A stretch of 64,000 nt of DNA from RPQJ01 sp963846315 (lineage in GTDB: Bacteria > Pseudomonadota > Gammaproteobacteria > Steroidobacterales > Steroidobacteraceae). The notes below the pieces were generated by a model. The model made no database searches, was not told where the DNA came from, and saw nothing but the letters and a program-made list of their open reading frames with translations. Each line of letters starts with the position of its first letter. Positions within the stretch are counted from its first letter, which is position 1. The DNA is taken from positions 186,001 through 250,000 of the forward strand of contig CAWJVM010000008.1 of the NCBI GenBank assembly GCA_963846315.1. Reading direction: 5' to 3'. The position numbers and the translations under genes are program-made. Shown piece by piece: positions 16,854 through 26,969 of this stretch.

Positions 16854-16972
16854 TGATTAGTGATTAGTGATTAGTGATTAGTGATTAGTGATTAGTGATT
16901 AGTGATTAGTCGGAACCAGAGCGCGCAGCGCATTCGCCTCTGACTGATCACTATTCACTATCACTAATCACG
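16854..16972. repeat. Palindromic heptamer array, TGATTAG type, second copy
   Basis: Eight perfect TGATTAG units (16854-16909) run into TCGGAACC, a roughly 30-bp centre, then an inverted arm TGACTGATCACTATTCACTA and on to about 16972. The left arm begins within a few bases of the lpxC stop, and the right arm ends just before the DUF721 stop. It therefore fills the gap between two convergent genes, as at 7.7 kb. The left arm is perfect while the right arm is diverged. Confidence 0.9.
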
Positions 16973-16975
16973 TCC

Positions 16976-17269
16976 TCACTTCCCTCGCACCTTCACCTGC
17001 ACCTTGCCGATCGGCGGTTCACCGCCGGATTCCAACCGTTGCTTGATCGCCTGCGCGCCGTAGCGCACGCGGGGCGTCCAGGCCGCCGAATCCATGATGA
17101 CGACCAGGTCGTCGCCGCGACGGGCGGCGGAAACCAGGTGGGGGCGCAGCGCTTCGGCCAGTTCCAGGCGGACTTTTTCGGTCAGGGACTGGGCGGCCGC
17201 GGCCTTCTTTTCGAGGGCGGCGAGACCCGGCGCAAGGCCCCCGAAGAGCGGTTTCAGTCGATCCGTCAT
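16976..17269 (-). CDS. DUF721 (DciA-like) protein
   Basis: The 97-residue DUF721 protein starts MTDRLKPLFGG and ends with the domain core VRLELAEALRPHLVSAARRGDDLVVIMDSAAWTPRVRYGAQAI (cited in part), characteristic of the DciA family. DciA proteins load or assist the replicative helicase in bacteria lacking DnaC, while short gammaproteobacterial forms are less studied. The start at 17269 fits the family, because a longer upstream reading is low-complexity and overlaps the M23 gene region. The position between lpxC and an M23 peptidase, on the opposite strand, matches the conserved Pseudomonas-type order. Confidence 0.8.
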   Translation of the reverse strand: MTDRLKPLFGGLAPGLAALEKKAAAAQSLTEKVRLELAEALRPHLVSAARRGDDLVVIMDSAAWTPRVRYGAQAIKQRLESGGEPPIGKVQVKVRGK

Positions 17270-17302
17270 TGTTAAGAGAAACTGAGCAAACTGCCGTTTT
17301 GT

Positions 17303-17332
17303 TTGCCAAATGGGCCCTAGGCGGGGCATAGT
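17303..17332 (+). promoter_or_regulatory. Candidate promoter for the M23 peptidase
   Basis: TTGCCA (17303-17308) and CATAGT (17327-17332) are 18 bp apart, about 95 bp before the M23 start, in the region divergent from DUF721. It is a moderate match only. Confidence 0.33.
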
Positions 17333-17426
17333 CGCGCGAATTCGTGACACGACGCAACGTTGCCAGCCGGCTCTTGCGGCGATCGTGTCGCTTTCGCCAT
17401 TGACGTACCCCAGGGGTAGGCGCGGG

Positions 17427-18335
17427 ATGCATTTTCGGATCGTTACCGGCCCCCGCGGCCGCACCAGAGAAATCGACCTCACGGGGACGCGGCTGCTCAT
17501 GGCAACAGTCGTCCTCGTTGCAGGAATTTTCGTCGTCGGCCTCGTGCTCGGGCGTTTTCTGCTCGGCGCGAAAGCTGAACATCGCGCCTATGCGCGTGCC
17601 ATCGCCCAGCAGAAGACCGACCTGCAGGCAGCCCGTGGCCAGATCGACGGCAAAGTGGACGCCCTGGCGTCACGAGTCGGATCACTGAATGCCCAACTGA
17701 TTCGGCTCGATGCGCTCGGTCGCCGCCTGACCGATCTCGCGGGACTCGATCGCGGTGAGTTCGATTTCGACAAGACGCCGCCCGCCGGCGGCCCCGAAGG
17801 CCAGGAAGTGCAGGGTGGTTCGGTGCAGGTGCCCGAGCTGACCAACGTGCTCGATACCCTGGAAGAACAGATCAACGACCGCGAGCAGCAACTGCAGGCG
17901 CTCGAGATGGTCATGGCCACGCGCGAACTCGGCCAGCGCATCATGCCCGGCGGCCTGCCGCTGATCGGTGGCTGGATTTCCTCGCATTTCGGCTATCGCA
18001 CCGATCCCTTTACCGGGCACGGAGCGTTCCATGCGGGCGTCGACTTCGCGGGTCCGCAGGGTTCCCGCGTCATCGCCGTTGGCCCGGGCGTCGTTTCGTA
18101 CGCTGGATGGAAGCAGGGCTACGGCAACGTGGTCGAAGTCACGCATCCGACGGGCTACATGACACGCTATGGCCATAACTCGCGCAACCTGGTGCGGGTC
18201 GGGCAGTCGGTGCAGAAGAATGACGCGCTCGCCATCATCGGCAGCACGGGCCGTTCCACCGGCACCCACGTGCACTTCGAGGTTCTGCGGGACGGCAACG
18301 TCCTGAACCCGATGAAGTACCTCGCCGCGCCCTGA
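17427..18335 (+). CDS. M23 family metallopeptidase (membrane-anchored, LytM domain)
   Basis: The product is predicted to be a periplasmic peptidoglycan endopeptidase or divisome activator. The 302-residue protein has a short basic cytoplasmic part, one membrane segment (LLMATVVLVAGIFVVGLVLG, about residues 25-44), a coiled-coil region rich in Gln and Leu (about 50-110 and 140-170), and a C-terminal M23 domain. That domain shows GYRTDPFTGHGAFHAGVDFAG (zinc His and Asp), GYMTRYGHNS, and GTHVHFEVLRDG (HxH). The active-site residues are all present. The ATG at 17427 (MHFRIVTG) matches the family start just before the membrane segment. It sits upstream of secA as in Pseudomonas. Confidence 0.9.
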   Translation: MHFRIVTGPRGRTREIDLTGTRLLMATVVLVAGIFVVGLVLGRFLLGAKAEHRAYARAIAQQKTDLQAARGQIDGKVDALASRVGSLNAQLIRLDALGRRLTDLAGLDRGEFDFDKTPPAGGPEGQEVQGGSVQVPELTNVLDTLEEQINDREQQLQALEMVMATRELGQRIMPGGLPLIGGWISSHFGYRTDPFTGHGAFHAGVDFAGPQGSRVIAVGPGVVSYAGWKQGYGNVVEVTHPTGYMTRYGHNSRNLVRVGQSVQKNDALAIIGSTGRSTGTHVHFEVLRDGNVLNPMKYLAAP

Positions 18336-18350
18336 GAAGGGGTGAGGAAG

Positions 18351-18531
18351 GGGTTAGGGGTTAGGGGTTAGAGGTTAGGGGTTAGTCGGAACCCAACCCC
18401 ACCACTCGTTGCACCAGAGTGTTCAGGCCAAGGGAAACGGTCTGCAAAACCTTTGTATGCCGTCGCTGTCCAATCGCAGCACTGCATTTTTCCGACTAAC
18501 CCCTAACCCCTAACCCCTAACCCCTATCCCC
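18351..18531. repeat. Palindromic heptamer array, GGGTTAG type
   Basis: Left arm (18351-18385): four GGGTTAG and one AGGTTAG unit, then TCGGAACCC. Right arm (18492-18531): TCCGACTAA followed by four CCCCTAA-type units. The TTAGTCGGA/TCCGACTAA junction is shared with the TGATTAG elements, but the heptamer is different and the loop (about 105 bp) is longer. The G-rich arm could form a G-quadruplex and the C-rich arm an i-motif. It fills most of the 289 bp between the M23 gene and secA. Confidence 0.9.
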
Positions 18532-18624
18532 TTGTTTCTACGGAGGGTTGCCCCACCTACGGAGCTCCCGGCCTTCCTGTAGAATTTCCGCCTTTATTTT
18601 CAACGCTTATCGCCCGGAGCCCCT

Positions 18625-21432
<2,808 letters not shown>

Positions 21433-21479
21433 CTTCCGTGCCTGGTGCCTTTTTCGTCATGAGGAAGGCCGGGTAACGG

Positions 21480-21870
21480 ATGCAGGAACTTTGGGTCGTC
21501 GCCGGGCTGGTGTTCGACGCCCGCGGTCGCGTGCTCATCGCACAACGGCCGGCCGGCAAGGCCCTTGCCGGACGCTGGGAGTTTCCGGGCGGTAAGGTCG
21601 CTGTCGAGGAAACTGCGCACGCAGCGATCGTTCGAGAGCTGAGGGAAGAGATCGGCATCGAGGTGGGAGAGGCCAGGCGTTTGATGTACTACGCCGCGGT
21701 CTATCCGGGCCGGACGATCTGGCTCGACGTGTGGGTGATCAAGGACTGGTCAGGGCAGCCGCCAGGGCCTCGATGCGCAGGCGCTCGATTGGGTCGAGCC
21801 AGCGCGGCTGCACGAGCACGATATCCTCGAGGCGGATGCGCCGATCGTCGCTGCGCTGTCGCGTCGCTAG
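21480..21870 (+). pseudogene. mutT: NUDIX hydrolase MutT (8-oxo-dGTP pyrophosphatase), frameshifted
   Basis: MutT removes oxidised GTP from the nucleotide pool. The first ~92 residues are normal, with AGLVFDARGRVLIAQRPAGKAL and the full NUDIX box GGKVAVEETAHAAIVRELREEIG (GX5EX7REVXEEXG type). After WVIKDWSGQP the frame is lost. Removing one C in the CCGCCAGGG at about 21760-21768 restores QGLDAQALDWVEPARL... to a TAG at 21868, giving about 129 residues, the normal MutT length. As it stands the frame runs on to 21962 into repeat copy A with no similarity. Either a real lesion or a base-calling error. The secA-mutT order is conserved in gammaproteobacteria. Confidence 0.85.
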
Positions 21871-21899
21871 CGCCCGGTCTGGTGGTCTTTCCGGCGATC

Positions 21900-22036
21900 G
21901 GAAAGGCAGACACGCGCTCGGGGGAAGGGCCCGGATCAGTCGCTTGCTATGGCGGCGCCTGAGCGACCCGTCGGGCGGGACGATGGCGACCAGATTCCTG
22001 GCCGCAGCCCAGGCCCGACGACTCGCACGGCGCAAG
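21900..22036 (+). repeat. Structured repeat copy A
   Basis: The conserved loop GGAAAGGCAGACACGCG (21900-21916) is followed by the right arm CTCGGGGGAAGG. Next come GCGCCTGAGCGAC (21956-21968), a variable stem CGTCGGGC/GCCCGACG (21969-21976 with 22013-22020), and CTCGCACGGCGCAAG (22022-22036). The left arm of the first stem is missing or unrelated, perhaps because the copy abuts the mutT 3' end. It shares loop and basal motifs with copies B and C. Confidence 0.75.
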
Positions 22037-22104
22037 TAGCCTGACGCCACTTGCCCGGAGATCCGCGGCTCGAGTTTGCATTCCGGGTGCTCTCAACGCT
22101 GCAT

Positions 22105-22234
22105 GCGCCGTGCGAGCTTTTCCGCTCTTGCGGAAAAGTCGCCCAGGCGCTGTCTCACGAGCGATCGATTCGGCGCCTTCCCCCGAGCGCGTGTCTGCCT
22201 TTCCAAGCTCGGGGGAAGGCGCCGAATCGATCGC
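22105..22234 (-). repeat. Structured repeat copy B
   Basis: On the minus strand a perfect 28-bp stem (arms 22207-22234 and 22161-22188) encloses the 18-base loop TTGGAAAGGCAGACACGC. Then follows GCGCCTGGGCGAC, a hairpin CTTTTCCGC-AAGA-GCGGAAAAG (22117-22138), and GCTCGCACGGCGCA. It faces copy A, with the conserved 3' ends about 70 bp apart. No gene is found in 21871-22260 apart from these two copies. Confidence 0.8.
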
Positions 22235-22260
22235 CTGCAACCAGCGGCAAAACGAAGCCG

Positions 22261-22920
22261 TCAGAGTCGCGTCAGCGAATACGCCACTTCGTGCAGCGCG
22301 GTCAGGCCAGCGGAGGCGAACTTCGGGCTGTCCTCGATGATGTCGATGCGCTCCAGTTCCTCGACCCGGAATGTCGCGCCGTAGAGCTTCACGACTTCAT
22401 CGGGCATGACGGAGAACGGCGGGCCGTCCTTGATCGCCTGCACATATTCGAACGCGACGAGCAGCGTGCGACTGCCGGCCGGCATCAACGCAGCGAAATT
22501 CTGCGCATAGTGCGCGCGCATCGAAGGGGGCAGTGCGACGAGCGCAGCGCGGTCGTAGGCGGCCTGCACCGGCCCGAGCAAATCCGGGGTGAGCTGCAGC
22601 GCGTCGCCTTGCAGGATCTCGAATGCGCCCGAGCGATGCCGGTGGAACGCGCCTTCCGGTTTGACGTCGACGTCTGGCCGTTGCTGCTCGCCGAAAAACT
22701 CCTCGACTGCCAGCGCGCTCAGCTCGGACCCGACGACGCGATAGCCGCGCACGGCCAGCCAGACCATGTCGAGGCTCTTGCCGCAGAGCGGAACGTAGAC
22801 ACGTGCGCCGGGCGCGACGCCGAGCGAGGGCCAACAGCGCTCGAGAAACGGGTGCGGCGCCGATTGGTGAAAGCCGATCTGACGGCCTTGCCAGCGCTGA
22901 TGCCAGAAGTCGGGATCCAC
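22261..22920 (-). CDS. tpm: Thiopurine S-methyltransferase family protein
   Basis: This SAM-dependent methyltransferase family in bacteria acts on thiopurines and on selenium or tellurium oxyanions. The 219-residue protein starts MDPDFWHQRWQGRQIGFHQ, the family N terminus, followed by VYVPLCGKSLDMVWLA (SAM loop), VVGSELSALAVEEFF, and DRAALVALPPSMRAHYA. A GTG start at 22920 is the only possible one, because an in-frame stop lies six codons upstream. It lies 18 bp after yacG on the same strand, so it may be the last gene of the pilBCD-coaE-zapD-yacG unit. Length and motifs are intact. Confidence 0.92.
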   Translation of the reverse strand: MDPDFWHQRWQGRQIGFHQSAPHPFLERCWPSLGVAPGARVYVPLCGKSLDMVWLAVRGYRVVGSELSALAVEEFFGEQQRPDVDVKPEGAFHRHRSGAFEILQGDALQLTPDLLGPVQAAYDRAALVALPPSMRAHYAQNFAALMPAGSRTLLVAFEYVQAIKDGPPFSVMPDEVVKLYGATFRVEELERIDIIEDSPKFASAGLTALHEVAYSLTRL

Positions 22921-22938
22921 GGGATTTTCAGGCCTTCA

Positions 22939-23148
22939 TCAGTGTCGGGGCGGTTCGTCAGGCTCCGGCTCGCCGTCCGCTGGCGGCGCGCCATCCGGCG
23001 AAATCTCCTCGCCGGCAATCGTGTGCTTTTCTGTCATCCATGCGCCGAGGTCGATCAGCCGGCAGCGCTCGCTGCAGAACGGACGCCATGTCGCTGCGGC
23101 GGACCATTGCACCGGGCGCTGGCAGGTGGGACACGGAAACGTCGGCAT
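22939..23148 (-). CDS. yacG: DNA gyrase inhibitor / zinc-binding protein YacG
   Basis: YacG is a small zinc protein that binds GyrB and limits gyrase activity. The 69 residues hold the four zinc cysteines in CPTC (6, 9) and FCSERC (25, 29), followed by the conserved RLIDLGAWMTE. An acidic Pro-rich tail follows. It sits between zapD and tpm, and the coaE-zapD-yacG order is conserved in gammaproteobacteria. Confidence 0.95.
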   Translation of the reverse strand: MPTFPCPTCQRPVQWSAAATWRPFCSERCRLIDLGAWMTEKHTIAGEEISPDGAPPADGEPEPDEPPRH

Positions 23149-23212
23149 GACGGCCTGCTCGCGACTGGGTGAGCGGAGACGACTGGGCGGATGGGTGACT
23201 GTGCGACTGGGC

Positions 23213-24019
23213 TCAGGTGCAAAGCGCGAGCATGAACGGGACTTCGCCCGTCATCTGCACGGGATGCGTGCCGGCATCCTGCCAGGACAGGAAGCGGATG
23301 CTGACGCGGTAGTGGCTGCCGCTGATCTCCGGGTAGATGTCGGTGCCCTGCGGCAGCACGATGCGGATCAGTTGAACGGGCACGTCGCGCTCGAGCGTGA
23401 GGTGGTACACGCCGTTGGAGGCCACTTCGCGGCGCGTCTTGGCCTGTTCGCGCGTCATCCACAGCAGCTCGGAGATCGCGTCGCCCAGCGGGCGAATCAC
23501 GGCCAGCCAGTTCGCGAAGTCCGCGCCGCGGATCTCGTCGGGTTGGTTGAGCCAGTGCGTGTAGTCGGGCAGGTCGAACTCGCAGGTGCCGCCCGGGATC
23601 GTGCTGCGGTGCTTGATCGCGTTCAGGAACTCGGAGTCACGCAGCTTCTGCATGAAGAGTGCGCCGACGGTGCTGAGTTCTTCGCGCATGCGGTGCAGCT
23701 TGGTGAGCAGCATCTTGAGCCGCGCCGAGTCGACGCCGGGCCGCGTGCTGAACGCCGAGAGCTGGTTCATCTGCCGCTCGAGTTCCTTCAGCACCTCGCT
23801 GCGGATGTCGCCACGCTGCGTGATCGCGAGAATCTCGAGCAGCGAAGAGACGGCCGCCCGCGTCGACCACGGGTCCGGCAGGGTGTGATGGTGAACGGCC
23901 TGCTGGTACAGGAAATCGAGACGCAGGAAATTGCGCATCCGCTCGTTGAGCGGCTGCTCGTAGGCAACGATGCGGGTGGCCGCATCCGTTGACGGCACGG
24001 CGGCCTCGGTGGAGTTCAT
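23213..24019 (-). CDS. zapD: Cell division protein ZapD
   Basis: ZapD bundles FtsZ filaments at the Z ring. The 268-residue product has the DUF1342 pattern: AYEQPLNERMRNFLRLDFL near the N terminus, then SRAAVSSLLEI-like helices (here WSTRAAVSSLLEILAIT), DVLKELERQ-like text (EVLKELERQMNQL), and the beta-rich C terminus ending QDAGTHPVQMTGEVPFMLALC. The start is the ATG at 24019, 6 bp after the coaE stop. It is a full-length copy. Confidence 0.95.
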   Translation of the reverse strand: MNSTEAAVPSTDAATRIVAYEQPLNERMRNFLRLDFLYQQAVHHHTLPDPWSTRAAVSSLLEILAITQRGDIRSEVLKELERQMNQLSAFSTRPGVDSARLKMLLTKLHRMREELSTVGALFMQKLRDSEFLNAIKHRSTIPGGTCEFDLPDYTHWLNQPDEIRGADFANWLAVIRPLGDAISELLWMTREQAKTRREVASNGVYHLTLERDVPVQLIRIVLPQGTDIYPEISGSHYRVSIRFLSWQDAGTHPVQMTGEVPFMLALCT

Positions 24020-24025
24020 GGCCGT

Positions 24026-24697
24026 CTATTGTGCGGCATGGCCGTTTGGCGGCACAACCTTCTCCGCGGCCAGCCGCACATATTGCGCGTGCAGCACGTC
24101 GACCTGTGTACGCAGGTCTGCGATCCGGCCAGTGTTCGTCACGATGTCGTCGGCGAACTGCAGGCGCGCCTCACGCTTCGCCTGGGCGCGCAGGGACGCC
24201 TGCGCCTGTTCACGCGTGACAGAGTCCCGCGCCATGAGCCGTTCCACCTGCGCGTCCTCCGGCGCATCCACCACGAGGACGCGGTCGACGTGGTCACGAC
24301 GGCCGCCCTCGGTCAGCAGCGGAATGACCAGGACCTGGTAGGGCCCAGACCTTGCCGCGGCGGCCGACTGGCGTTCCATTTCCGCGCGAATGGCGGGGTG
24401 CAGGATCGCCTCGAGTCGGGCCCGGGCGCCCGCATCGGCGAAGATGATTTCGCGTAGCCGGCCTCGGTCGAGGCGGCCGTCGGACCCCATCACGCCGTTG
24501 CCGAAGGCCTGTGCCACCGCGGCGAGTGCTGGCTGGCCGGGCTCGACCACCTCACGCGCGATGAGGTCCGTGTCGATCAGCGGCACGCCATGCGACCCGA
24601 ACAGGTCGGCAACGGTGGTCTTGCCGCTCGCGATGCCGCCGGTGAGGGCGACGCGGAAGGGGCGGGATGCGGGCCGTGGCTGGTCTGTCGCGTTCAC
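24026..24697 (-). CDS. coaE: Dephospho-CoA kinase CoaE
   Basis: CoaE phosphorylates dephospho-CoA, the last step of CoA synthesis. The P-loop is ALTGGIASGKTTVADLF. DTDLIAREVVEPG and HPAIRAEMERQ are typical substrate and lid segments. I use a GTG start at 24697 (223 residues), 18 bp after pilD, because no ATG precedes the P-loop in frame. The product is about 15 residues longer than the E. coli enzyme. It is in the pil assembly operon as in many gammaproteobacteria. Confidence 0.93.
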   Translation of the reverse strand: MNATDQPRPASRPFRVALTGGIASGKTTVADLFGSHGVPLIDTDLIAREVVEPGQPALAAVAQAFGNGVMGSDGRLDRGRLREIIFADAGARARLEAILHPAIRAEMERQSAAAARSGPYQVLVIPLLTEGGRRDHVDRVLVVDAPEDAQVERLMARDSVTREQAQASLRAQAKREARLQFADDIVTNTGRIADLRTQVDVLHAQYVRLAAEKVVPPNGHAAQ

Positions 24698-24714
24698 GTG
24701 GGTGTCGCGGCAGT

Positions 24715-25644
24715 TCAGTCGCTCAGGCCGGTCAGTGACAGGTAGCCGCCCATGATCTGCGGTCCCCACAGCAGCGCGATCCAGCCAGCCGCCGCGAGGT
24801 ACGGGCCGAACGGTATCGGGACGTTGCGGTCCCGGCCGCGGAGCAGGATCAACCCGATCCCCACCACTGCGCCGGTGAAGGCCGAGAGCAACAGGATCAA
24901 CGGCAGCATCTGCCAGCCCATCCAGGCCCCCAGCGCGCCGAGCAGCTTGAAGTCGCCGTACCCCATGCCCTCCTTGCCGGTGGCGAGCTTGAAGGCCCAG
25001 TACACCGTCCAGAGGATCAGGTAGCCGAAGACGGCGCCCAGGATGGCCGCGGACGGATCCGTGGGAGCGGGCGGCTTGAGTCCCGTATTCCAGAACAGGC
25101 TCAGCAGCAGGCCCAGCCAGAGTAGCGGGATCGTGATCACGTCCGGCAGGAGGGTGTGATCGAGGTCGATCACCGTCAGCGCGACCAGTGCCCAGCTGAA
25201 GACCAGTGCCGCGAGTGTCTGCCAATGCCAGCCGAAACGCATCGCGACTGCTGCCGAGAGGACGGCCGTGGCGAATTCGACGATCGGATAGCGGACGGAA
25301 ATCGGGGCGCGGCAAGCAGCGCACTTGCCGCCCAGCAGCAGCCAACTGACCACCGGGATGTTCTGCAGGGCCGTGATTTCGGCGTTGCACTTCGGGCAGC
25401 GGGAGCGGGGGACGAGCAGGTTGTAGCGCTCTGGGGAACCGGCCTGCGGGACATCGATGCCGCTCGCGACGGGTGCGCGCTCGGCCAGCATGTCCTGTGC
25501 CTGCGCTTTCCACTCGCGTTCGAGCATGATCGGCAGGCGGTGGATGACGACGTTCAGGAAGCTGCCAACGAGCAGGCTGAGGAAGAACACACACGCCGCC
25601 AGCAGCCAGGGCGTCGAGGCAAGAACTTCAGCGAGGTCGGTCAT
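24715..25644 (-). CDS. pilD: Type IV prepilin peptidase / N-methyltransferase PilD
   Basis: PilD cleaves the leader of prepilins such as PilA and methylates the new N-terminal Phe. The 309-residue polytopic membrane protein has the cytoplasmic zinc-type loop with two CxxC pairs (CPKC and CAAC). It also has the two catalytic aspartate regions, VIDLDHTLLPD and GMGYGDFKLLGALGAWMGW. At least seven hydrophobic segments can be seen. It is third in pilB-pilC-pilD. Confidence 0.96.
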   Translation of the reverse strand: MTDLAEVLASTPWLLAACVFFLSLLVGSFLNVVIHRLPIMLEREWKAQAQDMLAERAPVASGIDVPQAGSPERYNLLVPRSRCPKCNAEITALQNIPVVSWLLLGGKCAACRAPISVRYPIVEFATAVLSAAVAMRFGWHWQTLAALVFSWALVALTVIDLDHTLLPDVITIPLLWLGLLLSLFWNTGLKPPAPTDPSAAILGAVFGYLILWTVYWAFKLATGKEGMGYGDFKLLGALGAWMGWQMLPLILLLSAFTGAVVGIGLILLRGRDRNVPIPFGPYLAAAGWIALLWGPQIMGGYLSLTGLSD

Positions 25645-25660
25645 CCGTGCGGTTCCTATG

Positions 25661-25692
25661 CGAAGACGCCGCGAGAGGGCGCGGCGTCTTCG
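25661..25692 (-). promoter_or_regulatory. Strong hairpin between pilC and pilD
   Basis: A perfect 13-bp GC-rich stem (25661-25673 with 25680-25692) has a 6-base loop. There is no T-tract on either strand, so it is more likely an mRNA processing or attenuation structure within the operon than a full terminator. Confidence 0.5.
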
Positions 25693-25724
25693 GCGATCTC
25701 AGCGGTGATTGCGGGGCGAGTGCG

Positions 25725-26942
25725 TCAGATGACCGCACCGAGCTTGAAGATCGGCAGGTACATCGCGACGACCATGCCGCCCACCAGCACGCCGAGGATG
25801 ACCATGATCATTGGTTCGAGCAGGCTGCTCAAGGCGTCGACCGCTGCGTCGACGTCGGCTTCATAGAAGTCGGCGACCTTGCTGGCCATCTCATCCAGCG
25901 AGCCCGATTCTTCACCGACCGCGATCATCTGCACGACCATGTTCGGGAACAGGCCCGTGTTATCCATTGCGCGCTGCATGCGCATGCCGGTGGCGATCTC
26001 GTCGCGCATTCGCAGCACTGCGTCCTGGTAGATGATGTTGCCCGTGGCGCCTGCGACTGACTTCATTGCCTCGACGAGCGGCACGCCGGCGCCGAACATC
26101 GTTGCCAGCGTTCGTGCGTAGCGCGCAATGGCCGACTTGCGCAGAATCGGTCCGATCACAGGAATCTGCAGCGACATCTTGTCGATGAATTGCCGCAACG
26201 GTCGCGAACGCTTGTAGAAATAGCCAAACGTGAAGAAGGCGACACTCGCGACGATGAGCAGCATCCAGCCCTTCGCCTGCATCCAGCGTGACAGGTTGAC
26301 GACAAACTGCGTGAATGCTGGAAGGTCTGCGCCGAACCCCTGGAAAAGGCTCTCGAACTGGGGGATCACGAACAGCAGGAGAATGACGGTGACGATCACT
26401 GCGACCGCGAGCACTGCCGCTGGATAAAACAGTGCCTTCTTGATTTTCTTCTTCAGCGCCTCGGTCTTTTCCTTGTAGGTGGCGATCTTCTGGAGAACCG
26501 TCTCGAGCGCGCCGGCGTGCTCGCCAGCCTCGACCAGGTTCACGAACAGGTCGTCGAAATACAGGGGGTGCTTTGCCAGCGACTGGTGCAGGGAATTGCC
26601 GGTCTCGATGTCGGACTTGATTGCGAGCACCAGTTTCTGCACAGCCGGCTTGTCGTTGCCGACGCCGATGATCTCGAACGACTGCACCATCGGGATGCCG
26701 GCGTTCAGCATCGTGGCGAGCTGGCGGGCGAATAGAGCGATGTCCTCGGCAGTGACCTTGCCGTCGCTCTTGAAGAGCGTGGATTCCTTGCGAACCTTGG
26801 TGGCGGCGATCCCCTGCTTGCGCAGGTCAGACCGGATCTCCATTTCATCGCGTGCAAGCCCGCGCCCCTTGACGCGGTTGCCCTTCTTGTCCTTGCCTTC
26901 CCAGAGGAAGGTCGCCTGCTTGTTTACGGCGAGTTCGGCCAT
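25725..26942 (-). CDS. pilC: Type IV pilus inner-membrane platform protein PilC
   Basis: PilC is the membrane platform that couples PilB and PilT motors to the pilus. The 405-residue protein has two T2SF domains, each with the pattern FARQLATMLNAGIPMVQSFE / YARTLATMFGAGVPLVEAM. Hydrophobic segments lie at about residues 170-195, 220-240 and 375-400. It is downstream of pilB by 27 bp. It is a normal-length, intact copy. Confidence 0.97.
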   Translation of the reverse strand: MAELAVNKQATFLWEGKDKKGNRVKGRGLARDEMEIRSDLRKQGIAATKVRKESTLFKSDGKVTAEDIALFARQLATMLNAGIPMVQSFEIIGVGNDKPAVQKLVLAIKSDIETGNSLHQSLAKHPLYFDDLFVNLVEAGEHAGALETVLQKIATYKEKTEALKKKIKKALFYPAAVLAVAVIVTVILLLFVIPQFESLFQGFGADLPAFTQFVVNLSRWMQAKGWMLLIVASVAFFTFGYFYKRSRPLRQFIDKMSLQIPVIGPILRKSAIARYARTLATMFGAGVPLVEAMKSVAGATGNIIYQDAVLRMRDEIATGMRMQRAMDNTGLFPNMVVQMIAVGEESGSLDEMASKVADFYEADVDAAVDALSSLLEPMIMVILGVLVGGMVVAMYLPIFKLGAVI

Positions 26943-26969
26943 GTCTTTGAATTCCCGGTTCCCTTAGGT

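Noticed and set aside
21480..21962. A 160-residue NUDIX protein read straight through to 21962
   Set aside because: The last 68 residues have no NUDIX similarity and lie in repeat copy A. The true C terminus is seen in the next frame.
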